Positions 18,421 through 28,632 of a DNA stretch of 64,000 bases are shown here, in pieces. Under the pieces are notes generated by a model. That model was not told the origin of the DNA. It did no database searches and saw nothing but the letters and a program-made list of their open reading frames with translations. The stretch is from the NCBI GenBank assembly GCA_016873225.1, contig VGXS01000003.1, positions 186,001 through 250,000 of the forward strand. The letters run 5' to 3'. The DNA is from Planctomycetota bacterium (GTDB lineage: Bacteria > Planctomycetota > Planctomycetia > Gemmatales > Gemmataceae). A program made the translations under genes and the position numbers. Position 1 is the stretch's first letter. Every line of letters starts with the position of its first letter.

Positions 18421-20373
18421 ATGCCGATTCCCTTCACTTGCGGTGGATGCAAGAAGGCTTTCAAGGCGCCGGATCATTTGGCCGGCAAGAAAGTCTCGTG
18501 CCCAGCCTGCAAGCATGTGGGTGTGGTTCCCCCCGCTGCTCCCGGCTCCTCCCCATCCATTCCCGCCGCCCCCACTTCCAAACCGGAATCTGTGCAAAGT
18601 GCTCCCAAGGCCCATACCAACGGATCGGGAAAGCATGTGCCGGCGTCAAAGCCGGCATCCGTGAATGAGGCCGAGGAGGCGGCGCGCAGGGAGGCCGATG
18701 CCATTCAATCGATGCTCGATGACGAGCGTCGCGCCCGCGAAGAGTCGCAAGCCACCTCGATCGACTTTGAATGCGAATATTGCGGCGAACCGATCAACTT
18801 GGAGCTTGAGATGGCGGGCAAGCGGACGCCCTGCCCTTCTTGCGCCCGCATCGTCAAGGTTCCGGCACCGGCAAGCAAGGATTCAGCCGACTGGAAAACC
18901 AAGCCACAGTATTCCTCGGCGATGAAGGTCAAGACCGAGGAAACCCCCGAGGGCGCCTGGCAAGCCAGCGCCTCCTATGTGAGCCGCGAGTCTCTCGAGG
19001 AAGCCGATGCCCTCCCGGCCAAGGTGGCGACACCCGTCACGATGGCGACAAGGATCCGCCGCTACGCCTTGGCCATTGTGCTGGCATCCATCGCCGGGAT
19101 CGCGGGCTGGTCGGTGATGAGCCGCCGGGCGCGCGTCGTTGAAGCCGGGAAGGTTGAGGAAGTCCTCGCGGACATCGCCGAGCCGGCCAAGAACAAGCTC
19201 GACAAGGCGGCACTTGAAATGATGGCGGCGCGATGCGTTGTCGAGCAGGACCAGGTCGGAAAGGCGAAAATCAAGCTCGTTGAAAAGCATATCGGAAACG
19301 CGATGGCCGCCCTGAACGATCTGCCCGCCGGCCCCGCCCGCTTCCAGGTCGCCGCCAACATGGCGGAAAACCTCGCCGCGATGATGGGCTCGGGCGAGGA
19401 TGAGAAGGACGAGAAGAAGCCGCAAGCCAACTTCCTGCAGCGGACCATTGGCAACTGTCTTGGGAAAATCGATGATCCCGAGTCGCGGCTGGACGCGTGG
19501 GACAGGGTCGCAAGGGCCATGATCTCCAACTCCCAGGCCGAGCGAATGGTCGTTCTGGAAGGGCAGGTATTCAGGGGGATGCCAAAGTTCGCCAACCGGA
19601 ACAATGAATTGATTCAGCCTGAAATGGAGGCCTCGGCGATCTCGGGCCTGGCCCTGCTTGAGGAAGGCAACAAAAAAAACCGGGAGGACCTCAAGGAATT
19701 GGGCTTCAAGGTTGCGGCGGATCTGAAAGCCAAAGGTGATCCCGCAAGCTTTCCCTCGTTGGCCATCGGCCTGTTCGCGACCCGCGGCAAGGATCTCCCC
19801 CCGGCGTGGGGCGCGGCGAAGTCGGATCCTGAGTTATCCGGAATTGTGTTGGCCCGCGCGGCCCAGGGGAACGCGGAAGCGGCCTCCCGTATTGTCGCCG
19901 GCATATCACCGGAGGTTCCGGAGGCGGTGCGGGCCCGCGTGGCTTTTGTCGAGGGCATGTTGGCCTCGGGCAAGGCGGATGCCGAGTCGGTGAGGAAATC
20001 CGCGGAAGAGGCCGCGAGGCTGGCCAGGGGCCGACCCATGTTCTCGGTTTCCATGCTCAGGCTCGCCCGGGCGGCGCAGCGCGCGGGATCGCCCGCCGAA
20101 TTGTTCAAGGCTCTTGCCTCGGCTGTTTCCGGACCCGATCCTTATGATGCGGAGATTCGAGGGGCCATCCTGTTGTGCGGATTGGCCCGATCGATCGAGG
20201 AAAAACAACCCTGGGATGTCTCCACGATTGACGCCAAACAGTGGTCACCATGGGCCGCCAAGGCCCGGCTGAACCTGCTGGCGCGGGCCAGCGGAGGCGC
20301 CGTGGGAGATGGACAGGGAACGGAACTTTTCGCCCGCATGGGCCGTCTGATGTCTCCGTTCGGGCAACGCTGA
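18421..20373 (+). CDS. Zinc-ribbon, single-pass membrane protein with helical repeat domain
   Basis: A 650-residue protein. Two zinc ribbons lie in the N-terminal part: C7/C10/C27/C30 and C118/C121/C138/C141, each with an (A/M)AGK turn, separated by a Pro/Ser-rich linker. One transmembrane helix spans about 214-233. The remaining 415 residues are Ala-rich amphipathic helices resembling TPR/HEAT repeats. Positive residues on both flanks leave the topology uncertain, but zinc ribbons in the cytosol and repeats outside is likely. It is first of three same-strand genes with 40- and 20-base gaps. The function is unknown; a scaffold spanning the inner membrane is inferred. Confidence 0.75.
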   Translation: MPIPFTCGGCKKAFKAPDHLAGKKVSCPACKHVGVVPPAAPGSSPSIPAAPTSKPESVQSAPKAHTNGSGKHVPASKPASVNEAEEAARREADAIQSMLDDERRAREESQATSIDFECEYCGEPINLELEMAGKRTPCPSCARIVKVPAPASKDSADWKTKPQYSSAMKVKTEETPEGAWQASASYVSRESLEEADALPAKVATPVTMATRIRRYALAIVLASIAGIAGWSVMSRRARVVEAGKVEEVLADIAEPAKNKLDKAALEMMAARCVVEQDQVGKAKIKLVEKHIGNAMAALNDLPAGPARFQVAANMAENLAAMMGSGEDEKDEKKPQANFLQRTIGNCLGKIDDPESRLDAWDRVARAMISNSQAERMVVLEGQVFRGMPKFANRNNELIQPEMEASAISGLALLEEGNKKNREDLKELGFKVAADLKAKGDPASFPSLAIGLFATRGKDLPPAWGAAKSDPELSGIVLARAAQGNAEAASRIVAGISPEVPEAVRARVAFVEGMLASGKADAESVRKSAEEAARLARGRPMFSVSMLRLARAAQRAGSPAELFKALASAVSGPDPYDAEIRGAILLCGLARSIEEKQPWDVSTIDAKQWSPWAAKARLNLLARASGGAVGDGQGTELFARMGRLMSPFGQR

Positions 20374-20413
20374 AAGGCAGATGCGCGGCACGGATTCCTG
20401 AAGGGGTTGGATC

Positions 20414-23400
20414 ATGAATCGATTCGCGGCACTGGCTCCCGTCACATGCCTGTTCATCGCCCTCGCTTCCGTGGCGCAACAGCCCGCGGCCGTTCCGGAA
20501 AATGTGTTCCGCTTCGAACTTGCGCTTGTCGACAAGTTGAGGGAAAACCGCGACTTCGACCTTGCACTGTCCCTTCTGAAAAGGCTCGAAAAGCTGTCGC
20601 CCGAGCGCGGCCCCGACCTCAATTTTTCCTCGGCCCAGATCCGGGTGGAGCAATCCCGCACCGAACCCGACATGAACCAGCGCGAGAAGCAAAGAAAGCT
20701 GGCAAAGGCCGACCTTCTCAAAATGCTCGCTGGAAATGTGCGGACCGACATCGCACCCGAAGCCAAGCTTCTCCTGGCCCAGGTGGACATGCAATTGGCG
20801 CAATCCCAGTTGTCGCAGGTCCTTCCCTTGGTGAAGCAACCACCATCCCCGCAATCCAAGGCTGAGAGGGAGAAGGTTCGCGCGTCCCTGGCCGATGCCG
20901 GCAAGAAACTCAGCGTCGCGGTTGAGGATTACCAGAAAAGCATGGGTGATGTTTCTGGGAAGTCGGCCGCGGCGATCGCCAGGCAGGCCGCGATCGACCG
21001 GGTCCGCGTTGAACTCGCCGAAAACGAATACAACCAGGCGCGGACTTTCAGCGCCCAACGCGAGGCGGACGATCGCGCCAAGTTGGTCAAGAAGGCCAGC
21101 GTTGCATTCGAGAAAATTTCAGGCGAGGAGGATACCCGCAGTTCAACATGGATCGCCAGGGCCTGGCTCGGGTTGCTGTACCGCGAAAATGGCGAGCCCC
21201 AAAAGGCTCGCCTGTCCCTCAGGCCGCTGCTGGTTGACACGCGCCCTGTAACCAACCAGGCCAAGCGCCTCGCCCGCTATTTCAACATGCAGGTGATCAA
21301 GTTCGACGGCTTTGATCCCACTGAAAAAAGCACCAAATCCCCCGATGTGATTGTCGAGGAACTTGGCACCGCATGGCTTCGCGATTATGCCGCCAGGTTC
21401 GGGTCGACGCCCGAGGCCAGCGGCGTTCGCATGCTGATGGTCGACAGCATCATTGGTCAGGTTTCAAAGCTCCCCAAGTCTCCTTTGAATGAAAAAACCA
21501 AGCAGGATCGCCTGGGGCAAGTCCGCAGGCTGCTGCGGGATGTCGAACGAAACGACAATGAATTCGCTGACGACGCCCGCAGGATGAAAATCAAGATCCT
21601 CATGGAGCAAGGGGCTTTCAGCCGCAAAGTCGAGGAACTCAAGACATTCGACGACTGTTTTGTCCGCGCCCAATACGAGGTGCAACAGGGTGAGGAGGAC
21701 GCCGCCAAGCTCACGGATCCGAAGGCCTCCAAGGCGGCCATCGACAAGCGCCGCGATGTCGCGATCGTCTCGCTTAACCAAGCCCTCAAGATCGACGAGG
21801 CTGCCAAGGGTGCCGCCAAGGCCCTTCCCGATGAAGTCAACAGGGCCAAGCAGACACTCACATACTTCCTTCTCGAGGCGAACCGCGGAGAAGAGGCCAT
21901 TGCCTTGGGTGAGGATTTCGCCCGCAACCAGCCAAATGCCAGCCAGGCCCCGGTGATCGCCCAGATGGCTCTCCAGGCCTATGGACAGTCGCTTGTCGGC
22001 CAGATGCGCTCCGTCCAGGAAATGCAGGCCAAGAAAGCCATGGGCGGAGGCGAGGTGACGGATGAAAAATTGGCGGCAGCCAAGAAATTGCCCGGCGAAA
22101 CCCGCGGAAAATACCTGGCTTTCGCCACCTATGTGACGGAACGATGGCCATCCGAGGATGTGGGGCAAATTTCCCGATACCAAGCTGCCATGCTGAAACT
22201 GCAGGAAAGCGACTTCACGCAGGCGCTGGAACTCCTCAAGGCCGTCTCGCCTGAATCCCGCCTCAAGCCGATGGCCGAATTCCAATCCGCGATGATCCAC
22301 TATCAGCTTGAGCAAAAGGAAAACGATCCGGCTCAACGGGCCAAGGCCTTGCAATTGTTGGCCGGTATACCCGAACCGGCTGATCCCGCCGATGTCCCCG
22401 TCATTGAAAATTTCGTCAAGGCCAAGCTTCGTCTCGCATCGGAACTTTACACGCAAAAAAAATACCAGGACCTTGGCAAGCTTTTCACCGTCATCGACGC
22501 GCAGGCGGGCAAATTGCCCCCGGAAGCGCTTCAGGCCGGTGGAACCAAGGACAGGCTCGACTCCATGCGGCTTTACACGGCTTATGGCCTGGCCAACGAG
22601 GCCATGACGGGAAAGAAGCCGGCTGATGCCGTCAAGGTTCTTTCGCCGATTGTCGCGAATGCCGAAAAAGACGAGATGATGAAGAAGGATCAACCCCTGG
22701 CCCAGGCACTACTCAAGACCGCCCTCAAGGCCTCCATACAAATCGCCGACAACAATGAGGCCCAGGCGGTCATCGCGGCGATTCAAGTCCTCGGTGGTGA
22801 CCCAACCCGCGATGTCCTCGAAGCGACCCTGGAGCAAATGTCGCAGGCCAAGTCCCTCAAGGAGGAGGGCGTCGAGAACGCCCGCAAGTTGCTTGAACCC
22901 CTGCTGGGCGCGATCAAGCCCGACCAATTGAAGGAGAACCGGTCGGCGCGGCTGCTCGCGGCGTCTTGGGTCGCCCTCGTCGTTGATGAAAAGAAGGACA
23001 AGAAGTATTTCCTGAAAGCCGAGGAACTTCTCAAGCCCAGGGCAGAAAAACTGCTCGCCGACGCCCAAGCCTTGGCCCAGGACCGGGATGGGCAAGTGAC
23101 GGCATTGGCCTTCCTCAGGCTTCTCAGGCAAAAGGCTGGAACGGCGGCTGAGCTTGCCCCGGCCCGCAAGCTGGTCGACGAGGCCATGGCCAAGAACGGC
23201 TGGGCCGCCAAGAATGTCGATGTCCGCATTGAAAGCCTCGAGCTTTCCGGTGAGGAAGGAAAATACGGGGTGGTGGCGAGCGAGGCCAAGAAACTGGTCG
23301 ACCTGCTCGAGAAGCGGGCCGAAAGCGACAACTACTTCCGCGACAAGTATGTCGAGGCCTATTACCACATGGTTTATGGATACTTCATGTATGGAAAAGA

Positions 23401-23569
23401 AAAGATGGAGCCGACCCAGATAAGCCGTTCAGCGGCCCTGATCACGGAGCTGGAAAAGCGTAATTTCTACGCTTCCGTTCCTCCTGCCATCAAGGAAAAA
23501 TTCTCGAAGCTGCTGGAGAGCCAGCCGGTCCTGAAGGCCCAGTACGACAAGGCGAAGACCAAGGTCTGA
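20414..23569 (+). CDS. Very large exported alpha-helical repeat protein
   Basis: A 1051-residue protein with a signal peptide (cleavage near residue 22, SVAQQ). Nearly all the rest is charged amphipathic helix pairs suggestive of an alpha-solenoid (TPR/SEL-like units such as FTQALELLKAVSP and RAKALQLLAGIPE). No enzymatic motif is seen. Its RBS-like GAAGGGG precedes the ATG by about 10 bases. It sits in the middle of a three-gene operon with a zinc-ribbon membrane protein and another exported repeat protein, so the three may form an envelope complex. The family is not recognised. Confidence 0.75.
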   Translation: MNRFAALAPVTCLFIALASVAQQPAAVPENVFRFELALVDKLRENRDFDLALSLLKRLEKLSPERGPDLNFSSAQIRVEQSRTEPDMNQREKQRKLAKADLLKMLAGNVRTDIAPEAKLLLAQVDMQLAQSQLSQVLPLVKQPPSPQSKAEREKVRASLADAGKKLSVAVEDYQKSMGDVSGKSAAAIARQAAIDRVRVELAENEYNQARTFSAQREADDRAKLVKKASVAFEKISGEEDTRSSTWIARAWLGLLYRENGEPQKARLSLRPLLVDTRPVTNQAKRLARYFNMQVIKFDGFDPTEKSTKSPDVIVEELGTAWLRDYAARFGSTPEASGVRMLMVDSIIGQVSKLPKSPLNEKTKQDRLGQVRRLLRDVERNDNEFADDARRMKIKILMEQGAFSRKVEELKTFDDCFVRAQYEVQQGEEDAAKLTDPKASKAAIDKRRDVAIVSLNQALKIDEAAKGAAKALPDEVNRAKQTLTYFLLEANRGEEAIALGEDFARNQPNASQAPVIAQMALQAYGQSLVGQMRSVQEMQAKKAMGGGEVTDEKLAAAKKLPGETRGKYLAFATYVTERWPSEDVGQISRYQAAMLKLQESDFTQALELLKAVSPESRLKPMAEFQSAMIHYQLEQKENDPAQRAKALQLLAGIPEPADPADVPVIENFVKAKLRLASELYTQKKYQDLGKLFTVIDAQAGKLPPEALQAGGTKDRLDSMRLYTAYGLANEAMTGKKPADAVKVLSPIVANAEKDEMMKKDQPLAQALLKTALKASIQIADNNEAQAVIAAIQVLGGDPTRDVLEATLEQMSQAKSLKEEGVENARKLLEPLLGAIKPDQLKENRSARLLAASWVALVVDEKKDKKYFLKAEELLKPRAEKLLADAQALAQDRDGQVTALAFLRLLRQKAGTAAELAPARKLVDEAMAKNGWAAKNVDVRIESLELSGEEGKYGVVASEAKKLVDLLEKRAESDNYFRDKYVEAYYHMVYGYFMYGKEKMEPTQISRSAALITELEKRNFYASVPPAIKEKFSKLLESQPVLKAQYDKAKTKV

Positions 23570-23589
23570 ACCACGAGGAGGATTGCGAC

Positions 23590-24666
23590 ATGATTCGTTC
23601 GTTCCTAGGCATGGCCGTGTTCTGCCTGATTCCCGCGATTTCACTGGCCCAGGAATCGGTTCGCGTCGTGACCGACCGCGCCAAGTACACGACGGAAGTC
23701 ATCAGCGGAACCATTCAGTCGGAATCCGCCGCCGGTGTCGTCATCAAGGGACGGGACGCAAAATCAACGACTTTGTCTCCCCTCGACATCGTGATGGTCC
23801 AGTACCGGCACGATTCCTTGGCCCCGCTCGACTTCCAGCTCATTTACGACCGCCAGGACATGGCCCGCAAGGCCACCACCCTCAAGGATCAAGCCGACAG
23901 GCTCAAGCAGGCTGAGATCGCCGCCACGAAGGTGCTCGACCAGGCGGGCCGTCCGCAAGTCGTGCGCTATGCCCGATTCAAGCTGGCGGAAGTTCGCTCG
24001 GAACTTGCCCGCCTCGAGGGTAAGGATGCCAGCATTCTGCCGATTTGGAAGCAAGCCGCCTTGGAAACAAAGGGAGGATGGGTGGAATTGCCCGCCCTGA
24101 AGGCCTTGGCCGAAGCGCAGGAGGCCCAGGGCGCCCCCGAAGTGCTTGCCACCTATGAGGCCATGTCCAAGATCACGGGTCTTCCTCCCGAGCTTGCGCA
24201 GAAGATCGGGCTCATTGTCTCGGCTCGCCTGCTTCGCGCCGGCAAGGCCGCCGAGGCGGCAACCAAGTTGAAGGCGCTGCCTACAGGCCCGGACACGGCC
24301 CTTCTGGCGGCATGCGCCAACCTTGGAATGGGAGACCAAGGCGTTGCCGAGCTTCGACTGGCCATGGCCAACGCCTCCGACCCCCAACTGCTCGCGTTTG
24401 CCTGCAACCACTTGGGTGAAGCCCTTTTGGCTGCAAAGAAGCCCGAGGAAGCCTTCTGGGAATTCGTTCGTGTGGATGTTCAGTTTTCAGGCGACACCGG
24501 AGAATTGGGCCGCGCCCTGTTCCACCTGGGCACTTTGTACGACACCGTGGGAAAGGATCCCAAGCGGGCGGCTGAGTCCCTCGAAAAACTGAAGGGGCGA
24601 GAATTTGCCTCCAGTCCGTTCCAGAAAAAGGCGGCTTCGATCAAGGCTCCAGCGGCGGCTGAGTAG
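23590..24666 (+). CDS. Exported TPR-like protein, third gene of the repeat-protein operon
   Basis: A 358-residue protein with a signal peptide (cleavage near LAQES) and a strong ribosome site GAGGAGG. A short beta-rich segment (about 25-75, including a VISGTIQSE-type strand pattern) precedes helical repeats from about residue 85 to 345 with TPR spacing, for example KPEEAFWEFVRVDVQF. It starts 20 bases after the 1051-residue repeat protein, so co-transcription is very likely. Planctomycete genomes carry many such TPR proteins; the partner and role are unknown. Confidence 0.75.
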   Translation: MIRSFLGMAVFCLIPAISLAQESVRVVTDRAKYTTEVISGTIQSESAAGVVIKGRDAKSTTLSPLDIVMVQYRHDSLAPLDFQLIYDRQDMARKATTLKDQADRLKQAEIAATKVLDQAGRPQVVRYARFKLAEVRSELARLEGKDASILPIWKQAALETKGGWVELPALKALAEAQEAQGAPEVLATYEAMSKITGLPPELAQKIGLIVSARLLRAGKAAEAATKLKALPTGPDTALLAACANLGMGDQGVAELRLAMANASDPQLLAFACNHLGEALLAAKKPEEAFWEFVRVDVQFSGDTGELGRALFHLGTLYDTVGKDPKRAAESLEKLKGREFASSPFQKKAASIKAPAAAE

Positions 24667-24726
24667 GCGCTCGTTGGTTCCTATGGAGAATTTGGAAGCA
24701 CACAGGTAAGATTCAATTCACAATCA

Positions 24727-24799
<73 letters not shown>

Positions 24800-24908
24800 A
24801 TATCTTAGGTCAACAAGTATTCAAGAACTGATTGTTCCAGAGTCCGCGACCCATTCGATTTCAATCTCAATCTTCTGCCGATCAACCACATACACCATTT
24901 GGTTCGAC

Positions 24909-27900
24909 CTACCATCGGCCCAATGCCGCCTCTCTGCGCCTTAACAACATCCGGTAAAACTCTCCAAGCGCCAAAACGCTGGATGTCGAGGCGATAATGA
25001 CTATCCAGTCGACAATTCCCAGCGGCACCGTTTGGAAAAGTGGGCCCAAAAAGGTGACGACGACGAATTGAAACCCCGCGATAGCCGCGGCGACGAAAAG
25101 AAGGTTCGGATTCCCGGCAAGATTCGCGAACGCGCTGGCACCACCTGACAATGACCGGCAATTGAACATATTCCACACTTGAAACATCACATAAGCCGTG
25201 AAAAAGATGGTGGCCTGCCTCAGCGTGAGGAACGCCTCCCCCACGGGAGGTATCTCGCCCGCCGGCAAATGATCGACATGTCCGCCAGGTCCCTCGACCA
25301 GCCAAATCGTCCCGGCTCCTGAATCCCCAAGCCAACCGGGATGATCGGGCGCGCCCTTCATCAAACAAAGCAGGCCAAGCAGCGCGAAAACATAAAAAGC
25401 CGCGGTAACGCCTATGGAACGCCACATCGCGGTTGTGACGATACCTCCCTTTCTTCCCTTGGGTTTCTCAAGCATGAGGCCCGGACGGGGAGGCTCGGAA
25501 CAAAGCGCGATCGATGCCAGCGTGTCCATGATCACATTGATCCAGAGCAACTGGAGGACAGTGAAAGGAGGACGCAACCCCATGAAAGGCGCCGCGAAGG
25601 CGATCACAAGGGCACTCAGGTTGATGGTGAGCTGGAACTGGATGAACCGCTGGATATTTTCATGCAGGGCGCGCCCCCAATGCACCGCCTTGACGATCGT
25701 GGCAAACGAGTCGTCAAGCAGGATGATCTTGCTGGCCTCCTTCGCCACCTCGGTGCCGGCGATTCCCATGGCCAGGCCGACATCGGCCCGCTTGAGGGCG
25801 GGAGCGTCGTTGGTTCCGTCGCCGGTCACCGCCACGACCTCGCCCCTTTCCTGCAACAACCGGACAAGGCGCAACTTGTCGAGGGGACGGGCCCTGGCTA
25901 GGATCGCGACCCTGGCGACCTCCTCGCGGGCCGTTGTCTCGCTCATCGCCTGGAATTCGGCGCTTGTGATCACCATCGGCCGGTTGCCGTCGATCAGTCC
26001 GGCCTCCCTTCCGATGGCCTTGGCGGTTCCAGGATTGTCACCTGTGACCATCATGACGGAGATGCCGGCTTCCCGGCAGGATGCCACGGCGCCCGCGACA
26101 TCTTCCCTCAGGGGATCGTGAATGGCGACAAATCCGTCGAAGATCATCCCCCGTTCAAGTTCTTCGCGGCGCGCGTGGAGGGTGTCGGGATCCGACGGCT
26201 GGCTGGAATCAAGCGGGCGATGCGCGAAGGCGAGGGTGCGCATCGAGTCGCCGGCCGCCGACGCGATCTGACCGGCAATCATTTCCCGGTCGGAGGGATT
26301 CAGCGGCCGAGCCAGGCCCGCGGAGTCAAGCATGCGGTCACACATCGGAATGACAACCTCGGCGGCGCCCTTGACCAGAATGACTACGCTGCCGCCAAGC
26401 CGAACCACGCTCGTCATGCACTTGCGGTCCGATGTGAAATGTCCCTGGTAGAGGGCGGGAATATCCGTGCGCAGGGCAAGGTAATCCGCTCCGGCCTCGC
26501 CAAGCCAATGAAGAAGGGCGCCCTCCGTGCCGTTTCCCACGACAACAACGCGCCCTTCCCTCTTTTCCAGCACGGCGGTTGAATTCACGGCGGAGTTCAA
26601 GGCCACCCAACCGGGGGCCAATTTCCCGCGCACCTGGGCCGCCTGAATCATCATTTCAGGCCAACCCGCGGCGCCTTTCTCAATCAACAACTCGCCAAAA
26701 CCGATCCGGGCGACGGCCATCCTGTTTTTCGTCAAGGTTCCGGTCTTGTCGGAACAAATCACCGTGGCGGAGCCAATGGTTTCGCATGCCACCAACTGGC
26801 GGACGAGGCTGTTGGCCCTCGTCATTTTTCTCATGGCCAGCGCCAGCGACACGGTGACGCTCATCGGCAGGCCCTCGGGAACCGCCACCACAACGATGAT
26901 GACGGCGTAAACCACCGCGCCAAGAATGGCTTTCATCGCGGAGAGCGGATCGCTGAAACTGCCGCCGGCCCATTCCTTGGCAAGCATCGCGCAAAAGATC
27001 ATCAAGGCGGCCGCGTATCCGGCCCATGTGATGGTGTCAGCCAGTTCCTTGAGCCTGGATTGGAGCGGAGTGGGGGCCTTGGAGACGGTCAGGCGGTTTC
27101 GCACCCGGCCTTCGCGGCTATCCCCGTCGACGGGTTCCTCGCCATCGACGGAACCCAAGGCACTCGCGATCTTTCCAACCATCGTGGAGTCGCCGGACTC
27201 GCACACGAGCATGGCACCGACGCCGGCGACAACCTGGGTTCCCCTGAACACGCAAGCGGAGTGCTCGGGGCCGGAGGAGGAATCGGGAGCCTTCCCGGTG
27301 GCCTTGCGGACAGGCATCGACTCGCCCGTGATCAACGATTGGTCGAGCGACAGCTCGCTCGCCGAGACCAGCCTTCCGTCGGCGGGAACCTCGTCGCCCG
27401 CCTCGAGCAGCACGATGTCGCCAACGACAACATCATCCATCCTGATGGTCTGAAATATACCTTCCCGGCGCACCTTGGCGCGTATCCGGTCGCGCGCGGC
27501 GTTGAGCGCCTCGAACTCCCTGTCGCTCTTGTGCTCGCTCGCGAATGCCACGCCCGTGGCCAGCACGACGGCGACCATCACGGCCACTCCCTCGTAGGAG
27601 GGATGTTCGCCCAGGAAACTCATGGCGCACAAGAATGTGGCCGCCAGCAGCATCAGGCTTGCGAACCAGGCCCGCAATCGGGCGAACACAAGGGGTGGCC
27701 CAAGCGCGAGGGCGGAAACAGCCATGCCCGCGAGGCCGGACAGGGCGGAAGCCTTGAACAGGTCCACAACGGTGGAAAGCAGCGCGGCGGCCAACAGGAT
27801 GCGGATGATCGGCTCGTCGAACTTGGCCAGGAACTTGCGCCATACAGGCTCGCGAGGCAGGGGAGTGAGCGTATTGGCGCCAAGGCGGGATGAACTTTCC

Positions 27901-27986
27901 CGAACCTGTGCCGCCGTCAGGCCATGTTCGAGATCCAACCCGGGAAAAATCCCGGTCGGCCCGGCAACTTGGTCGATCGATCGCAC
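24909..27986 (-). CDS. P-type calcium-transporting ATPase (type II)
   Basis: A 1025-residue membrane pump. It has an N-terminal cation-ATPase domain, an actuator domain with SLITGESMPV, membrane helix M4 with the ion-binding motif VPEGLP, and the phosphorylation motif CSDKTGTLTKNRM at about residue 412. The hinge VTGDGTNDAPALKRADVG is complete. The six C-terminal helices are present, with NVIMDTLAS typical of Ca2+ pumps. VPEGLP and NxxxD favour a PMCA/type IIB-like calcium exporter over Na/K pumps. It follows frr on the same strand by about 40 bases. Ion specificity is predicted from motifs only. Confidence 0.93.
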   Translation of the reverse strand: MRSIDQVAGPTGIFPGLDLEHGLTAAQVRESSSRLGANTLTPLPREPVWRKFLAKFDEPIIRILLAAALLSTVVDLFKASALSGLAGMAVSALALGPPLVFARLRAWFASLMLLAATFLCAMSFLGEHPSYEGVAVMVAVVLATGVAFASEHKSDREFEALNAARDRIRAKVRREGIFQTIRMDDVVVGDIVLLEAGDEVPADGRLVSASELSLDQSLITGESMPVRKATGKAPDSSSGPEHSACVFRGTQVVAGVGAMLVCESGDSTMVGKIASALGSVDGEEPVDGDSREGRVRNRLTVSKAPTPLQSRLKELADTITWAGYAAALMIFCAMLAKEWAGGSFSDPLSAMKAILGAVVYAVIIVVVAVPEGLPMSVTVSLALAMRKMTRANSLVRQLVACETIGSATVICSDKTGTLTKNRMAVARIGFGELLIEKGAAGWPEMMIQAAQVRGKLAPGWVALNSAVNSTAVLEKREGRVVVVGNGTEGALLHWLGEAGADYLALRTDIPALYQGHFTSDRKCMTSVVRLGGSVVILVKGAAEVVIPMCDRMLDSAGLARPLNPSDREMIAGQIASAAGDSMRTLAFAHRPLDSSQPSDPDTLHARREELERGMIFDGFVAIHDPLREDVAGAVASCREAGISVMMVTGDNPGTAKAIGREAGLIDGNRPMVITSAEFQAMSETTAREEVARVAILARARPLDKLRLVRLLQERGEVVAVTGDGTNDAPALKRADVGLAMGIAGTEVAKEASKIILLDDSFATIVKAVHWGRALHENIQRFIQFQLTINLSALVIAFAAPFMGLRPPFTVLQLLWINVIMDTLASIALCSEPPRPGLMLEKPKGRKGGIVTTAMWRSIGVTAAFYVFALLGLLCLMKGAPDHPGWLGDSGAGTIWLVEGPGGHVDHLPAGEIPPVGEAFLTLRQATIFFTAYVMFQVWNMFNCRSLSGGASAFANLAGNPNLLFVAAAIAGFQFVVVTFLGPLFQTVPLGIVDWIVIIASTSSVLALGEFYRMLLRRREAALGRW

Positions 27987-28028
27987 GGGACGAGCTCCTG
28001 GTTCCCGGCCCCGGCACGGGTGAAGGGA

Positions 28029-28595
28029 TCAGCCTTCCTGGATTTCCTTCGTTTTCTTGTCGGCCAGTTCCCCGATTCGGTCCTCGAACTTCTTGAGGAG
28101 CTTCTGGCAATCATCCTTGCCACGCGCCAGCTCGTCTTCCGTGAGGGTGCCGGCTTTTTGAGCTGTTTCCAGATCCTTGTTGGCGTCACGGCGGACATTC
28201 CTGCACGAGACCTTGGAATCCTCGGCGGCCTTCTTCACCCTGACCGCCAGCTTGGAACGCTGGTCTCCCGACATCGGCGGCACCTGCAGGCGGATGAGCT
28301 TGCCATCGTTGTTGGGTGACAAGCCCAGGTCCGAGGACCGGATCGCCTTTTCGATGTCCTTGAGAACGCCGGCGTCAAACGGCTTGATCACGATCTGCTG
28401 GGGCTCGGGAACGGATATCTGGGCCAACTGCTTGAGGGGAGTCTCCGAACCACCTCCATAGGCATCCACCCGCAGGTTTTCGACAAGGCCCGGCGTCGCC
28501 CGGCCGGTGCGCAATCCCTTCAGTTCGTTGAGGAACACTCCCACGGCCTTTTCCATGCGTTCCTCGGCGTCCTTCATCACCTGCTTCATGCTCAT
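28029..28595 (-). CDS. frr: Ribosome recycling factor
   Basis: A 188-residue protein (the family norm is about 185) that splits post-termination ribosomes with EF-G. Diagnostic segments are LRTGRATPGLVENLRVDAYG, ISVPEPQQIVIKPFD, NNDGKLIRLQVPP and the C-terminal helix ending LADKKTKEIQ. The ATG at 28595 is chosen because AAGGAG precedes it by nine bases and family members start here; an in-frame extension further upstream is not part of the gene. It follows pyrH by 37 bases, the usual bacterial order, although tsf is not present. Confidence 0.97.
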   Translation of the reverse strand: MSMKQVMKDAEERMEKAVGVFLNELKGLRTGRATPGLVENLRVDAYGGGSETPLKQLAQISVPEPQQIVIKPFDAGVLKDIEKAIRSSDLGLSPNNDGKLIRLQVPPMSGDQRSKLAVRVKKAAEDSKVSCRNVRRDANKDLETAQKAGTLTEDELARGKDDCQKLLKKFEDRIGELADKKTKEIQEG

Positions 28596-28632
28596 GGCTG
28601 ATTTCTCCTTCCTCGAAACCGATCCTGAAACC

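Noticed and set aside
21464-22693. 409-codon open frame on the minus strand
   Set aside because: It is antisense to the 1051-residue exported repeat protein, with composition that mirrors it; no motif.
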